Shown here: piece after piece, positions 45,101-52,680 of the stretch
How positions within the stretch are numbered: position 1 is the stretch's first letter
How the letters are laid out: each line of letters opens with the position of its first letter
Origin: Chlorops oryzae
Taxonomy: Eukaryota > Arthropoda > Insecta > Diptera > Chloropidae
Length of the DNA: 64,000 nucleotides
Direction: 5' to 3'
Assembly: GCA_020466095.1 (NCBI GenBank)
Contig: CM035808.1
Location: forward strand, 17,711,853-17,775,852
Made by a program: the position numbers and the translations under genes
The notes under the pieces: generated by a model
What the model was told of the DNA's origin: nothing
The model's input: the letters and a program-made list of their open reading frames with translations, nothing else
The model's database searches: none

Positions 45101-47581
45101 CTATATCAGGATCAGTTGCAGTTCCAGTTCCAGTTCCAGCTCTAGCACCGAAAGCAAATCAGTCAGTCAATCGTGGCACGGCTGTTCCACCGCCAGTGGT
45201 GCCAACACCAACACCGGTATCACAACGCAGTGCTATGCCGCTGCCGCAAAACATCACAGCAGCAGGTTCGACGAGTGCGACAACCGGGTACATGAAAGCG
45301 GGTGTTATGCGTCCGGACTCGCCGCCATTGAGTGCATGCTTCGGCACGCTGAACGATCAAAACGATAACATACGGATCATACAGATTGAGAAGTCGACAG
45401 AAGCCGCTGGGCGCCACGGTGCGGAACGAAGGCGAGGCCGTTGTCATCGGTCGTATTGTGCGCGGTGGAGCGGCCGAGAAGTCGGGACTGTTGCACGAGG
45501 GCGACGAGATACTCGAGGTGAACGGTCAAGAGTTGCGCGGCAAAACGGTTAACGAAGTGTGCGCACTGCTCGGCGGAATGCAGGGTACACTAACATTCCT
45601 AATAGTGCCTGCGGGAAGTCCGCCTCCAGGTGGCGGCCACCGTGAAAACGCTGTCCTACACGTGCGCGCCCATTTCGACTATGATCCCGAAGATGATTTG
45701 TACATTCCGTGTCGGGAATTGGGCATTAGCTTTCAGAAAGGCGATGTGTTGCATGTGATATCGCGCGAAGATCCGAATTGGTGGCAAGCCTATCGGGAGG
45801 GCGAAGAAGATCAGACCCTGGCCGGTCTCATACCTAGTCAATCGTTCCAGCATCAACGGGAAACCATGAAACTAGCCATTGCCGAAGAAGCGGGCCTCGC
45901 ACGTTCGCGCGGAAAGGATAACAGCAAAGGGGCGACGTTACTCTGCGCGCGAAAGGGTCGCAAGAAGAAGAAAAAGGCCAGCTCGGAAGCGGGGTTAGTT
46001 TAATTGATTCTGTTATCATTTCATAGCCCTGAGAAATTATTGAAACCTTTTTTTTTCATTTTATAGCTACCCGCTGTATGCCACGACCGCGCCTGATGAA
46101 ACTGATCCCGAAGAAATACTCACATATGAGGAGGTCGCGTTATACTATCCACGTGCCACACATAAACGGCCTATAGTCCTAATCGGTCCGCCGAATATCG
46201 GGCGGCATGAATTGCGCCAACGATTGATGGCCGATTCAGAGCGATTCTCAGCAGCAGTGCCACGTAAGTTTTTCTTCATTCAGCTAGACGCTCAATTAGT
46301 AGTGCAAGGGTTGAAGAAGTCCAGAAGCTCGTCTAGATTAGAACAGCTTTTTTGTCTAGACTTAGAGAGAGAGAGAGAGAGAGTATATAGCGAGAGATCA
46401 GAGTTGATGATTGTTGTGTTTATTTTGATTTCGATTTAGTTTTCTATCTACTTGAGGAAAAGCTGAAGAAACCCCCTAAAGGTATTTTTGGGATAACATT
46501 TTTCACTACGCTATCAAATTTTTAGTTAACACATTATGTAATTTATAGGCTATTGATTCATAGGTCTAAAATCCTGGCTTGCTCATATATTTTCACATTC
46601 ATTTTCGAATTGAAATAATTTTTCCATTTTTTTGAATGATTTTTCAGATACATCTCGAGCTCGTCGTGAAGCGGAAGTCCCTGGAGTGGACTATCATTTT
46701 ATAACGCGACAAGCTTTTGAAGCTGACATCTTAGCCCGTCGTTTTGTCGAGCATGGAGAATATGAAAAGGCATATTACGGTAAGTTCTTAGACCAATGCA
46801 AGCGAAATCTCATACAGAATGAAGAATTCAATAATAGAGGATATGGATGAATATCATCCGGGATTTAGCAAGGCTTTTAATACATAAGTTGATAGAAGGT
46901 GGTTTTGTTGTTCGTTAAATCATTTTTGACAGCATTATTTCAAAATGTAAATATGTAGTTGAATAACTGACTGACAAAGCTATCTGTAACGGACATTTGG
47001 ACCCCTTCGATTCTCATTGGGATATAAGCATGAGCTGTATACAAAATTTAGTGGCCTTTCGATTTGCAACATATCTAAGGCTTGCTGGAAACATCGCTCT
47101 AATTTTTATCATCTATTCGATTGGCAGGTACATCACTTGAAGCGATACGCACGGTTGTCGCTAGCGGAAAAATATGTGTCTTAAATCTACATCCGCAGAG
47201 TCTAAAACTTTTACGGGCATCCGATTTGAAACCGTATGTCGTTCTAGTAGCGCCACCCAGTTTAGATAAATTACGGCAGAAGAAAATACGCAACGGCGAA
47301 CCGTTTAAGGTGCGTAGACCCACATCGGCAATATTCCGTTTTCGAATGACTAATTTAAAAAAAAAAAAATAAATACATAATATATATATATTTTACAGGA
47401 AGAGGAGCTCAAGGATATCATCGCAACAGCTCGAGATATGGAAGCACGTTGGGGTCATCTCTTCGATATGATCATCATCAATAACGACACGGAGCGAGCG
47501 TATCATCAGCTGTTATCCGAAATCAATTCACTCGAACGTGAACCTCAATGGGTGCCAGCGAGTTGGGTGCGTGAGTCGTAA
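12989..47581 (+). CDS. sdt: Stardust, MAGUK polarity scaffold (Pals1/MPP5 family); 5' incomplete
   Basis: Spliced gene, exons joined: 12989-13158, 13228-15327 (or 13319), 20246-20461, 44396-44612, 44690-45993, 46067-46263, 46648-46779, 47128-47309, 47399-47581; 38363-38926 is an alternative start exon. Stardust scaffolds the apical Crumbs complex: its PDZ binds the Crumbs tail, its L27 pair binds Patj and Lin-7, and its N-terminal ECR motifs bind Par-6. Visible: ECR1-like [12 protein letters not shown]2-like [20 protein letters not shown], two L27, PDZ with [10 protein letters not shown]3 with [11 protein letters not shown], basic KKKKK Hook, GK with RPIVLIGPP and a C-terminal EPQWVPASW. All junctions are GT-AG (one GC-AG) and phase-consistent. 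The frame is broken by one extra base near 14340-14372 and one near 45403; the rest is intact, so assembly error is likelier than a dead gene. The first exon(s) are not in view. Confidence 0.95.
13228..15327 (+). CDS. sdt: sdt long low-complexity exon with alternative donor
   Basis: Acceptor AATAG at 13223-13227. It begins [12 protein letters not shown]...[11 protein letters not shown], matching the Par-6-binding ECR1 of Pals1. A good donor (CAG/GTAAAG) after 13319 would end the exon in phase 0. Instead the frame runs on for 2 kb of Ser/Thr/Asn/Gln/His-rich sequence to a second phase-0 donor (GAG/GTATTT) at 15328. Near 14485-14660 a second ECR1-like block ([12 protein letters not shown]...[10 protein letters not shown]) appears. 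The upstream frame stops at 14424-14426, while the frame used from about 14370 onward is one base off; one surplus base in the GGC-rich 14340-14372 reconciles them. Fly sdt is known to have a ~433-codon alternatively spliced exon 3, which this may represent. Confidence 0.8.
15716..16480 (-). mobile_element. 5'-truncated LINE remnant with RNase H and C-terminal region
   Basis: Read on the minus strand with several frameshifts and stops, it gives a broken RNase H domain: LIYTD (16345-16400 region), then [16 protein letters not shown], then the degraded (I)W(V)PGHRDI-like stretch near 16220-16250. Next comes [20 protein letters not shown] (about 16110-16168), ISRLIW, and the closing [17 protein letters not shown] block typical of non-LTR polyproteins (about 15900-15990). 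The 3' tail on this strand ends GGCAGCCACCGTAACCTAAC at 15716-15735. Clades I/LOA/Loner carry RNase H, but the exact clade is uncertain. It is a decayed insertion in an sdt intron. Confidence 0.8.
17554..17603 (+). repeat. (CT)n microsatellite
   Basis: About 17 continuous CT units followed by short interruptions. (CT)n/(GA)n tracts are GAGA-factor-like sites in flies, but no function can be claimed. Confidence 0.9.
18509..18652 (+). repeat. interspersed repeat, copy 1 (TAGTTTAA...ACTGGCATG)
   Basis: Homologous in the same orientation to 54835-54976. Shared landmarks are TAGTTTAA, TTTTTTGAAGG, TATAGCAA, TGTATTTGATTGA and AACTGGCATGA. Unclassified and non-coding. Confidence 0.7.
20246..20461 (+). 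CDS. sdt: sdt exon with proline-rich and ECR2 start
   Basis: 72 codons, phase 0 at both ends (acceptor TGCAG at 20241-20245, donor GTAAGT at 20462). It encodes [14 protein letters not shown], a proline-rich stretch, a short poly-Q and LDSIKKYQ, which joins [12 protein letters not shown] of the 44396 exon to form the conserved ECR2 of Stardust/Pals1. The 24-kb intron that follows contains an alternative start exon. Confidence 0.9.
21111..21482 (+). mobile_element. MITE, 372 bp, TA-flanked (CCCAGCYAAC ends)
   Basis: Terminal inverted repeats CCCAGCCAAC and GTTAGCTGGG, each flanked by TA (21109-21110 and 21483-21484; wider TTA/TAA). The interior is dominated by GGAGC/GCTCC motifs (GGAGCTCCTAAGGACTCC and similar). 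Non-coding and non-autonomous. The TA or TTA target would fit Tc1/mariner or PIF/Harbinger; this is not resolved. Confidence 0.8.
23768..24177 (+). mobile_element. MITE family A copy 1 (CCCTGCAGTAAT ends), 410 bp
   Basis: Inverted ends CCCTGCAGTAAT / ATTACTGCAGGG, flanked by GTA on both sides (23765-23767 and 24178-24180), a possible 3-bp target duplication. A second copy lies inverted at 43384-43780, and the last ~60 bp of a third sit at the left edge of the duplicated segment at 28058. Interior landmarks: GACAGGCCCATGTTCAAAAGG, ATTCGATGGAGCGAACTGCC, ACCGGTTAAAGGCCAGTC. Confidence 0.85.
24541..24785 (-). mobile_element. tRNA-derived SINE with 12-bp target duplication
   Basis: Read on the minus strand it starts near 24785 with GGTCTGGGATAGCGTAGGGG. 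It has a pol III A box (TAGCGTAGGGGG, 24774-24763) and a perfect B box (GGTTCGATTCC, 24731-24721), then a non-tRNA body, and ends in GGCAGCCACTTCAACCTACC plus CCTA-type repeats. The flanking direct repeat TTCCGATGGGTA occurs at 24529-24540 and 24786-24797. Unit B of the duplication holds the uninterrupted site at about 28463-28475, which fixes the borders and shows the SINE inserted after duplication (or was absent from the copied allele). The tail resembles that of the LINE at 15.7 kb. Confidence 0.93.
26654..26940. repeat. CAGGGGCGTACG repeat inside duplication unit A
   Basis: A GC-richer block starting CAGGGGCGTACGAAGGGGGG, copied at about 29512-29790 in unit B. CAGGGGCG is a common hAT-type terminus (compare 60758), but no matching opposite end was recognised, so this is probably a hAT-like fragment carried by the duplication. 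Confidence 0.4.
27172..27855 (+). repeat. tandem array, 101-bp unit, ~6.8 copies
   Basis: Units start (AATTGA) at 27173, 27275, 27376, 27477, 27578, 27679 and 27780, a period of 101-102 bp. Each carries TTTCGCAGCTA, AAAATGTCCTCTAA, GACCACCAT and CGCGAAATTCGC. The units are contiguous and diverge by a few bases, so this is a minisatellite and not a spacer/repeat array. Confidence 0.97.
27172..28012 (+). mobile_element. Helitron-like (DINE-1-type) element with central tandem repeats
   Basis: A 101-bp tandem array (27172-27855) is followed by ~150 bp ending in a perfect stem-loop ATCGGC-TTA-GCCGAT (27978-27992). About 17 nt later comes ACTTG, then TTTT. The Helitron at 55 kb has the same layout on the other strand (hairpin, ~17 nt, ACTTGTTTT). 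Hairpins just inside the 3' end and central tandem repeats are known traits of fly DINE-1-like Helitrons. It sits exactly between the two duplication units. The 5' boundary is uncertain. Confidence 0.65.
28058..30013 (+). repeat. segmental duplication, unit B
   Basis: Second copy of 24126-27171, shorter by the SINE and by two deletions, and starting only with the last ~60 bp of MITE family A. It ends at AAAGATTCATCGA (~30013), after which unique DNA (AGCAGAATAAAATTTT) follows, whereas unit A runs into the 101-bp array. Confidence 0.93.
30686..30738 (+). repeat. (TTTTA)n simple repeat
   Basis: About ten TTTTA units with one interruption. Confidence 0.9.
31830..31959 (+). mobile_element. short MITE (AGGGCCGTTTTGCTACTGTTCC ends)
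   Basis: 130 bp with ~25-bp inverted ends: GGGCCGTTTTGCTACTGTTCC on the left and GGAACAGTAGCAAATGGGCC on the right. A related-looking GGGCCGGTTTCTCA motif lies just upstream at 31750. Non-coding. Confidence 0.75.
33547..33668 (+). repeat. A-rich (AAAAAT)n tract
   Basis: About 120 bp of AAAAT/AAAAAAT units, only A and T apart from the edges. Confidence 0.9.
33807..33945 (+). mobile_element. hairpin MITE, 139 bp (GGTCCGCTTT ends)
   Basis: Almost the whole element is an inverted repeat: GGTCCGCTTT, ATTGAAGAGTT and CCCACATTT on the left face AAATGTGGG, AACTCTTCAAT and AAAGCGGACC on the right, leaving a ~40-bp centre. TA flanks the left end (33805-33806) and is found one base beyond the right end. 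Confidence 0.85.
34191..34303 (+). mobile_element. hAT-like MITE, 113 bp, 7-bp target duplication
   Basis: Inverted ends ATCCAGCTCTGCCAGAAAT and ATTTCTGACAGAACTGGAT (about 36 bp with the AAACTTCAT part). Direct flanks AGAGCCC occur at 34184-34190 and 34304-34310. A 7-8-bp duplication suits the hAT superfamily. Confidence 0.8.
36906..37475. mobile_element. fold-back element with diverged inverted arms
   Basis: Left GGCCGAAAACTAAGTTTCGCAC...TGGCTATATCTCGTAA (36909-36956) is mirrored by TTACGAGATATACATAGCCA...GCGCAACTTAATTTTCGGCC (37416-37473). A second inner hairpin, TTTTTTACCAAAAAGCAGAAGAA / TTCTTCTGTTTTTTGGTAAAAA, lies at 37246-37313. Non-coding; the exact ends are uncertain. Confidence 0.65.
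37584..37742 (-). mobile_element. small MITE, copy 2 (TATGCATAAA ends)
   Basis: Inverted copy of 7825-7978. The right edge TCATCTTTATGCATACC matches the left edge of copy 1 in reverse complement, and the interiors align throughout with moderate divergence. Confidence 0.75.
38363..38926 (+). CDS. sdt: sdt alternative first coding exon, GC donor
   Basis: An ATG at 38363 in a good context (AAAAATGG) has an in-frame TGA only three codons upstream (38354-38356), so this is a start exon. It encodes 188 codons: a Thr-rich start, poly-Asn, a proline-rich core (PPPLSPKPK), poly-Gln and a basic Ser/Arg end. The open frame continues to 39019, but CAG/GCAAGT at 38924-38932 is the classic strong GC-type donor. 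Cutting there leaves phase 0, exactly what the next exon (44396, [12 protein letters not shown]) needs. It would give an isoform lacking ECR1 but keeping most of ECR2 and all MAGUK domains. Fly sdt is known to use several promoters; no transcript data are available here. Confidence 0.6.
40530..41262. repeat. ACTCATA/GAGTC motif-dense repeat region
   Basis: Multiple ACTCATAT, GACTCTTAT and AGTCTTATATGAGTC motifs on both strands across ~730 bp, interrupted by the MITE at 40931-41125. The layout resembles the motif-rich interiors of the elements at 21.1 and 55.8 kb, but terminal repeats could not be defined. Confidence 0.5.
40931..41125 (+). mobile_element. nested MITE, 195 bp (GGCTGC...CCGGAT ends)
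   Basis: Inverted ends GGCTGCGTGCACACCGGAT and ATCCGGTTTAGATGCAGCC, inserted inside the ACTCATA-rich region. The interior holds AACGAAACGAATCGAAACCG-type repeats. Flanks are TTA on the left and TCA on the right. Confidence 0.75.
41718..42175 (+). repeat. ~460-bp (CT)n tract
   Basis: Almost pure TC repeats with scattered CTCG, CTGT and CTTC interruptions. Both strands stay open in several frames (Ser-Leu repeats, or Arg-Glu repeats on the minus strand); these are not genes. It lies in an sdt intron about 2.8 kb downstream of the alternative start exon. Confidence 0.97.
43384..43780 (-). mobile_element. MITE family A copy 2 (CCCTGCAGTAAT ends)
   Basis: About 397 bp, inverted relative to 23768-24177, with the same ends (CCCTGCAGTAAT at 43384, ATTACTGCAGGG ending at 43780). 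Shared interior: GGACTGGCCTTTAACCGGT, GGCAGTTCGCTCCATCGAAT, CCAATGACAGGCCCATGTTC. No clear target duplication at this copy. Confidence 0.85.
44396..44612 (+). CDS. sdt: sdt exon: ECR2 basic helix and L27 lead-in
   Basis: Acceptor TTCCAG at 44390-44395, donor GTAAGC at 44613. It starts in phase 0 with [19 protein letters not shown], the conserved ECR2 continuation, then [15 protein letters not shown] and an acidic tail ([12 protein letters not shown]), ending one base into the Gly codon of the next exon. It accepts either the 20461 or the 38926 donor. Confidence 0.93.
44690..45993 (+). CDS. sdt: sdt exon: L27 pair, PDZ, SH3 and Hook; carries one extra base
   Basis: Acceptor TACTAG (44684-44689), donor GTTAGT (45994). 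The order is: first L27 ([15 protein letters not shown], about 44691-44860), second L27 ([20 protein letters not shown]...LLLAHDRVA, 44897-45015), a Ser/Pro/Ala linker, PDZ ([11 protein letters not shown] then [10 protein letters not shown]...[14 protein letters not shown]...TLTFLIVP, 45370-45610), SH3 ([15 protein letters not shown]...[20 protein letters not shown], 45659-45835), and the basic Hook ([13 protein letters not shown]). The reading changes frame inside the PDZ: after STE an extra G at about 45403 gives AAGRHGAE, and dropping one base restores PLGATVRNE as in Pals1. The total length fits the splice phases only if one base is removed. Confidence 0.93.
46067..46263 (+). CDS. sdt: sdt exon: start of guanylate-kinase-like domain
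   Basis: Acceptor TTATAG (46061-46066), donor GTAAGT (46264). It encodes [20 protein letters not shown], then [20 protein letters not shown], the degenerate P-loop typical of catalytically inactive MAGUK GK domains, and ends AAVP. Split codons match both neighbours. Confidence 0.95.
46648..46779 (+). CDS. sdt: sdt exon: GK domain, middle
   Basis: Acceptor TTTCAG (46642-46647), donor GTAAGT (46780). It encodes [40 protein letters not shown] and KAYYG, the GMP-binding-like part of the GK fold. Confidence 0.95.
47128..47309 (+). CDS. sdt: sdt exon: GK domain, core
   Basis: Acceptor TTGGCAG (47121-47127), donor GTGCGT (47310). It encodes [20 protein letters not shown]...[20 protein letters not shown], matching MAGUK GK domains; ends in phase 0. 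Confidence 0.95.
47399..47581 (+). CDS. sdt: sdt terminal exon: GK end and stop
   Basis: Acceptor TTACAG (47393-47398). 60 codons plus TAA at 47579-47581. It encodes [37 protein letters not shown] and the C-terminal [15 protein letters not shown]; the EPQWVP(A/S)xW ending is shared with Pals1. Confidence 0.95.
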   Translation, partial: EEELKDIIATARDMEARWGHLFDMIIINNDTERAYHQLLSEINSLEREPQWVPASWVRES

Positions 47582-47601
47582 TTCTAGTTGAAAAAAAAAA
47601 A

Positions 47602-47768
47602 TTATTACTATGTATTATTATTATTATTATTTTTATTATTTTTATTTATTATTATTATTAATATTAACATTATTATTTTTATTTTATTATTATTATTTTT
47701 ATTATTATTTTTATTATTTTATTTTATTTTTATATTATTATTATATTATTTTTTATTATTTTATTATA

Positions 47769-47828
<60 letters not shown>

Positions 47829-47913
47829 TTTATTATTTTTATTTTTATTATTATTATTAATATTTTTATTATTTTTATTATTATAAATATTAATATGATT
47901 ATTATTATAAATC

Positions 47914-47945
<32 letters not shown>
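47602..47945 (+). repeat. (TTA)n/(ATT)n microsatellite in sdt 3' UTR
   Basis: About 340 bp of ATT units with T-rich interruptions, starting ~20 bp after the sdt stop. Open frames here encode only Leu/Ile/Tyr/Phe runs and are not genes. Confidence 0.97.
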
Positions 47946-47946
<1 letters not shown>

Positions 47947-50436
47947 AAAAAAAAAATGGGAAAAAATGAAATCTTTAAAAGTTAAAGCGAAATATGAAAT
48001 TTAAACGAACGCCAAGACAGTACGATAGCATACGTTAACGTGTATGTTTAATTATTAAGATGTATGTATGTATGTTTATGAATGAGGAAAAATATATATA
48101 TAATGTATGTATATATATGAATCTATATATAAATATACATTGAACTGAACAAAGTAAAATGGGTTAATCGATAAAAAATCAATAAGATTTATACAACAAA
48201 AAGGGAACGAGGGAAACTATTTGTAAAAACAGAAAAATGTTAATCGACGTGCAAAAAATTGAGAAAAAAATTAAAATGATAAAAAAAAAAAAAACAGGAA
48301 AATCAATTTAAAATTTAATAAATTTATGAAAGTGCAAAAAAATTGTAAATAGGAAAACAAAAAAAAAAATATATTCAAAATGATTTTGAGAATTTAAAAA
48401 GAATTGAAAGTGTGGACGAAATTTAAGAGAGAAGAATAATGTCCGAGAGAGGAAGGGAAATTTCATAAAATAGTCAAAAATTTTGATGCCTTTCCCTGTT
48501 GTTTTTTATATAATATTTTTCTTTTTCAAATAAGTTCAATATTAAAGATCGAAATTTAAAAAACAAAATATACGAGTATAATAAATAATATATATATTTT
48601 TTTAATATTGAACTTTCGGGGGCTGAGTTGTTCATGACGTTAGATTAAGTTACGTGACGTAGCTCTACTTAAAAGAATAGAATCAATTCGAGGAATTTTA
48701 GGAAATTTTCTAATTTTTGCGACAAAAAAAGTTGCGGAACGAAATATAAAACGAATAAATCTGAAGAGAACGATCCAATCACTTATTTAGTGCTAATTGA
48801 TCTTAAGTCAAATTCTTTCATGAACGACTGAGCCCTTAAATGATTCAAGAAGCTGTTGCTTTCTGCTTGTCACTCTTTGAATTTTGTCACAAATATATTT
48901 TTGGCTTTAAAGAAAAAACTAAAATTAATATATAAATGTATATTTTTTATTACTTATTTAATTGAATGTAATAATTTTAAAAATATTATTTCTTATTAAA
49001 AGTTTTGTTTATAATTTTTGTGTTTTATTTATTTATTTTTTTTATTTTTTATTTATTATTAATTTTTATTTTTTAGTTTTTTAGCGAAAAAGATTTTGTT
49101 TGAATGGCCAAGAGATAAATGACGAAAAAAAAGTTGTATCCAAAAATGAGAAGCGCAGAATGTGGAAGGAAAATGGAAGGAAAATGGAATTCAGGTAACG
49201 CCCCTGGCGCATTGAGTATAACTCGTAAATCTGTTTTCCCGGTTTTTGGGTCAAATTTGAATGAATTTTCGAATTTTCATTTTTTTATGCTCCCATTGAA
49301 TCCCCTTCATTTTGAATGCAAATTTAATTTTTTAAAATTTTCATTTAATCTCTAGCTCAATATAGAAAATGATAAAAATATTTAATGTATAAATAAAACA
49401 CCAATTGGTATGGGTTTTTAACCCTTTGATGGGGAATGCAAGTACGAAGAAAATAATTCATTTCAATATATAAATAATTTATATAAACAGATGCGATTAA
49501 CTCGAATCGTTCAAATTTCAATCGCTTGCCCTCAAAGGGTTAAATAAGAAAGGATTTAAGTCGGACTTTAAAGCAAACTTAACACGTTAGAAAAGAGAAA
49601 AAAAAAAGAATAAGAAAATTAATAAAGATAAGAAAAATTAAAGCGTAGTTAGTCCGTGAAATCTCAATTTTCGTGAAATAATTTACTTAAACGATTCGAT
49701 GGGAGGTGCTTGTCGAGGGTGAAATGAAGTTTCATAAAAAAAAAAATTTGATTGAAATATGATGTTTTCCCTTTAAGCTGAAAGGAAATTAGCAGAGATG
49801 TGAAGTATTTTGAATAATTTCTTAAACTTTAATCACTGCGAAGTGATCGTCTGGCCGACTTCGATGTGAGCCTCGACAAGTTCTCATAGAATTGTGGATA
49901 GCTTTTATAAAATGTTCTAATTTAAAAAAAAAAAAAAACTTGAGTCTTTTATAATATTTGATATGAAGACAATGTTATTTAGTAAGCTGCATTAAAGAAT
50001 GAATTTTATAATTAGTTTTTTATAATGAAATACGAGAATTTATAGGGATTCTGTTCCACTTATTTAGGAAATTTAATAGGAAGAAATATTCAAAAGGAAA
50101 AATTAAACTATGAAATATAGCTATATATTTTGAATGGTATGTAAATTAAGTAAATAGTAATGTTAAATTTGTTTAAAAAAAAAAAAAACTAGAAAAAGTT
50201 ATGAGAAATAAAAACATAAACACATTAGAAGTACTCTGAAATGTGATCATTTTATTTTGAATGGTTCCGCACCTGTGAAAGACAGAGTAATAAAATATTT
50301 CTTCTTTACTTGGGTCCTGCAGCAACTATTATCATTGATCAGAGCTGCACAATGAGTAAACTCCAGTGGTAAATGAGCGAAAAATAGGACAGTTTCACAA
50401 ACGCATTGAAAAAAGTGTGAGCGACAAATGAAAAAG

Positions 50437-50473
50437 TATAAAAGACGCGAGCTGTCGCTCTTTCAAATCAGTG
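50437..50473 (+). promoter_or_regulatory. candidate core promoter (TATA + Inr), plus strand
   Basis: TATAAAAG at 50437-50444 and an arthropod initiator TCAGTG at 50468-50473, with the +1 A (50470) 33 bp from the first T of the TATA box, near the standard spacing. A GTGAGTG donor-like site follows at about 50490. No coding frame follows, so it may drive a non-coding RNA, an unseen spliced gene or a transposon. Confidence 0.45.
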
Positions 50474-50760
50474 CAAGCTAGAATTTCAAGTGAGTGTGAT
50501 ATATCGTATTTGTTTTTAGTTTTGAATTTTGTTCAGTTTTCAAGCAGCTACCCAGTGGATAATTTGGTAAGCGATGACATTTATAACCCAAAAATTCTTT
50601 AGTAATTTAGTTCCGCTAAACTATCAATAGACGTTGTTATCGGATGCAACTTAAAAAGGTAATGAGTAGACATTCCGCTTAACACAGCATCGGTTGCTGA
50701 TCAATACTTAAAAAAAAGCTTGAATTCAGGGACAAAACAGCTTACTCCTTCATGTGATAC

Positions 50761-52143
50761 AAAGAGTATACTATTAGTAAAGCGATTGCAATTCTCGCAT
50801 TTTCAAAATGTAAACAAAGCACATTACGGTTAGGCGATGGGCTAACGCAAGCTGAACATGTTCAGATTATTAAAACAAGTTTCGCTTTCTTGCTTGCTTG
50901 CTTTCTTATGTGCATGAACGGGGGCGTCTGAACGACAAGTCAATACGAACGAATTGATGCCTAGGCCGCATTTTGTTATACATACATAGTTATATTTTAA
51001 GTTTAAAATGACTTATTGCATGCGCTTATTTTAAACACTTTCATATTTAATATTATATTGCATATTCTAAATGATAAAAATTTGTTTTTATTAACCCCTT
51101 TCACCATGGGTCCATTTCAAGTAAAAAATTAATCAATTTCGATAACTTTGATATACAGTCGTGTTCGAAATAATAAGAACAACCGTTATAAGATTGCAAA
51201 CATTTATTTATTTTTTATAAACATTCTCAGATTTTGGGGCTCATAAAAATAAAAGTTACGACAGTCTGGAAGGTATGAATTTTTTTTTAGGAGCAACTTT
51301 GGCGCTTGAAGTCAAAAAATGCCTGTTCGAAAAAATAAGAACAATTCGAAAATTGCAAAGATTTGGTTTTGAAAACAAGCAGTGAATATTCGTGATTCGT
51401 TAGAAGTGCAGTTGGCATAGTTTTCAGTTGCATTTGTTACAAAATGATTTGGATCTTAACTGAACAATGAGATGGAGCAAAAATTGTAATCCTGCGCGAA
51501 GAAACTCCATCGAAAAACTGATCGATGAAGGCAAAAATTTTACTTCTATAGTATTAGAGAGACTCTTGTCATTTCTAATGGGATGATAAAAATTATGAAC
51601 GAGTTTTTTTTTTCTAGAAAATCATTCGAAGAAAGTCGTTTTTTTTATTATTTATTAGTAAATATATTTTTATAGAAATTTCGGTTACTACGCTACTATA
51701 AGACTTCTGCCGTTTGCGTTGAAATAAACTTAAACTAAAATAAAATTCATTTGCAACCAAAAAATGAATGAATTTATATTGTAAAGAACTTCAAAATAAC
51801 TATTTCAAGAAGAAAATAATATGTAGAACCGTTTGCAATAATAAAAAAAATTTTCATTTGCTGTACGAAAAAACTTACTGTGGTCCAAAATGGGTTAAAG
51901 GCACATATTCCTACGTAATATAATGTGAAATCTACCTGTTAAATATTGAATTCATATTTTGAAGGAATAACATTGATTAAAAAGGCGCCCGTTCATGAAT
52001 AGAAGCAAGCAAGCAAGAAAGCGAAACTTGTTTTAATAATCTGAACATGTTCAGCTTGCGTTAGCCCATCGCCTAACCGTAATGTGCTTTGTTTACATTT
52101 TGAAAATGAGAGAATTGCAATCTCTATACTAATAGTACACTCC
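50761..52143. mobile_element. long-TIR (fold-back) composite element, ~1.4 kb
   Basis: Left arm about 50761-50930 and right arm about 51985-52143 are reverse complements over roughly 165 bp with few differences. The outer end is GAGTRTACTATTAGTA; shared text includes AAAATGTAAACAAAGCACATT, CGGTTAGGCGATGGGCTAACG and CTGAACATGTTCAG, and the innermost part is AAGCAAGCAAGC. The interior includes the Tc1-like fragment at 51156. No intact open frame. Confidence 0.8.
51156..51650 (+). mobile_element. Tc1-like element, 5' part only
   Basis: Starts CAGTCGTGTTCGAAATAATAAG after TA (51154-51155). The direct repeat GTTCGAAAAAATAAGAACAA recurs at about 51325, 160 bp inside, which is the inner/outer binding-site layout of IR/DR Tc1 elements. 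Downstream, near 51470-51545, a broken reading (GAKIVILREETPSK, then stop) resembles the transposase N-terminus. The 3' half was not found; it is a decayed copy. Confidence 0.6.
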
Positions 52144-52680
52144 TTGCTTACATACATGTAAAAGGAATGACAAAGAACTCGGAGGGCCGAATTTAGTACA
52201 ACAATATTATTTATTTAGGCTTGAATCGTCTCGTGTCCTAGTCTTAAAAAGTTCACTATTTCCATTATATAAATGCAGTATTTTAAATATCACTAAAATT
52301 ATATTCTAAATGCAATTAATATTCTTACTTTATGAAATCTTAACTTACGTTGACGAATTATTGTATCGTTTCGGTTTTCAGTACAACTTCAATGAATTTT
52401 CGCAAGGAAATTCATTCACTCAGGTAGTGTTTTTTTTTTAAATATATTTTTTATCAAGGACGAATTAGAACTTATAGGCTAAAACATAAAAGCACTCTTA
52501 CTAAATCATGGAAAATAAACAAAAATAAAGAGAAAGATAATTTTGGTCCTCACACAAATAACAGCAAATAACAGGTTCTTATACAAAAAACCTATTCAAC
52601 TCAACAAAAATGTTCCTAAAAAAAACTAAAAATTAAAAACTCTTGTATATGACAAAAGTCTTAAATGTCGACCAAGTCTA

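Larger units (their letters stand above)
47582..52680. other. sdt 3' UTR and intergenic gap between converging genes
   Basis: The first ~1 kb is presumably sdt 3' UTR: a long (TTA)n run, a Pumilio-type TGTAAATA near 48345, and several AATAAA signals (for example at about 48317 and in 48575-48590). The remainder is AT-rich, with a candidate core promoter at 50.4 kb and a fold-back composite at 50.8-52.1 kb. The last part (about 52200-52680) should contain the synthetase 3' UTR on the minus strand. No further gene is supported. Confidence 0.7.

Noticed and set aside
12989..47581. Calling sdt a pseudogene because of its two frame breaks
   Set aside because: All other exons, splice sites and domains are intact and conserved; isolated one-base changes in G/C-rich runs fit sequencing error.
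47588..47969. Leu/Ile/Tyr-rich frames that look like membrane proteins
   Set aside because: (TTA)n microsatellite directly after the sdt stop.
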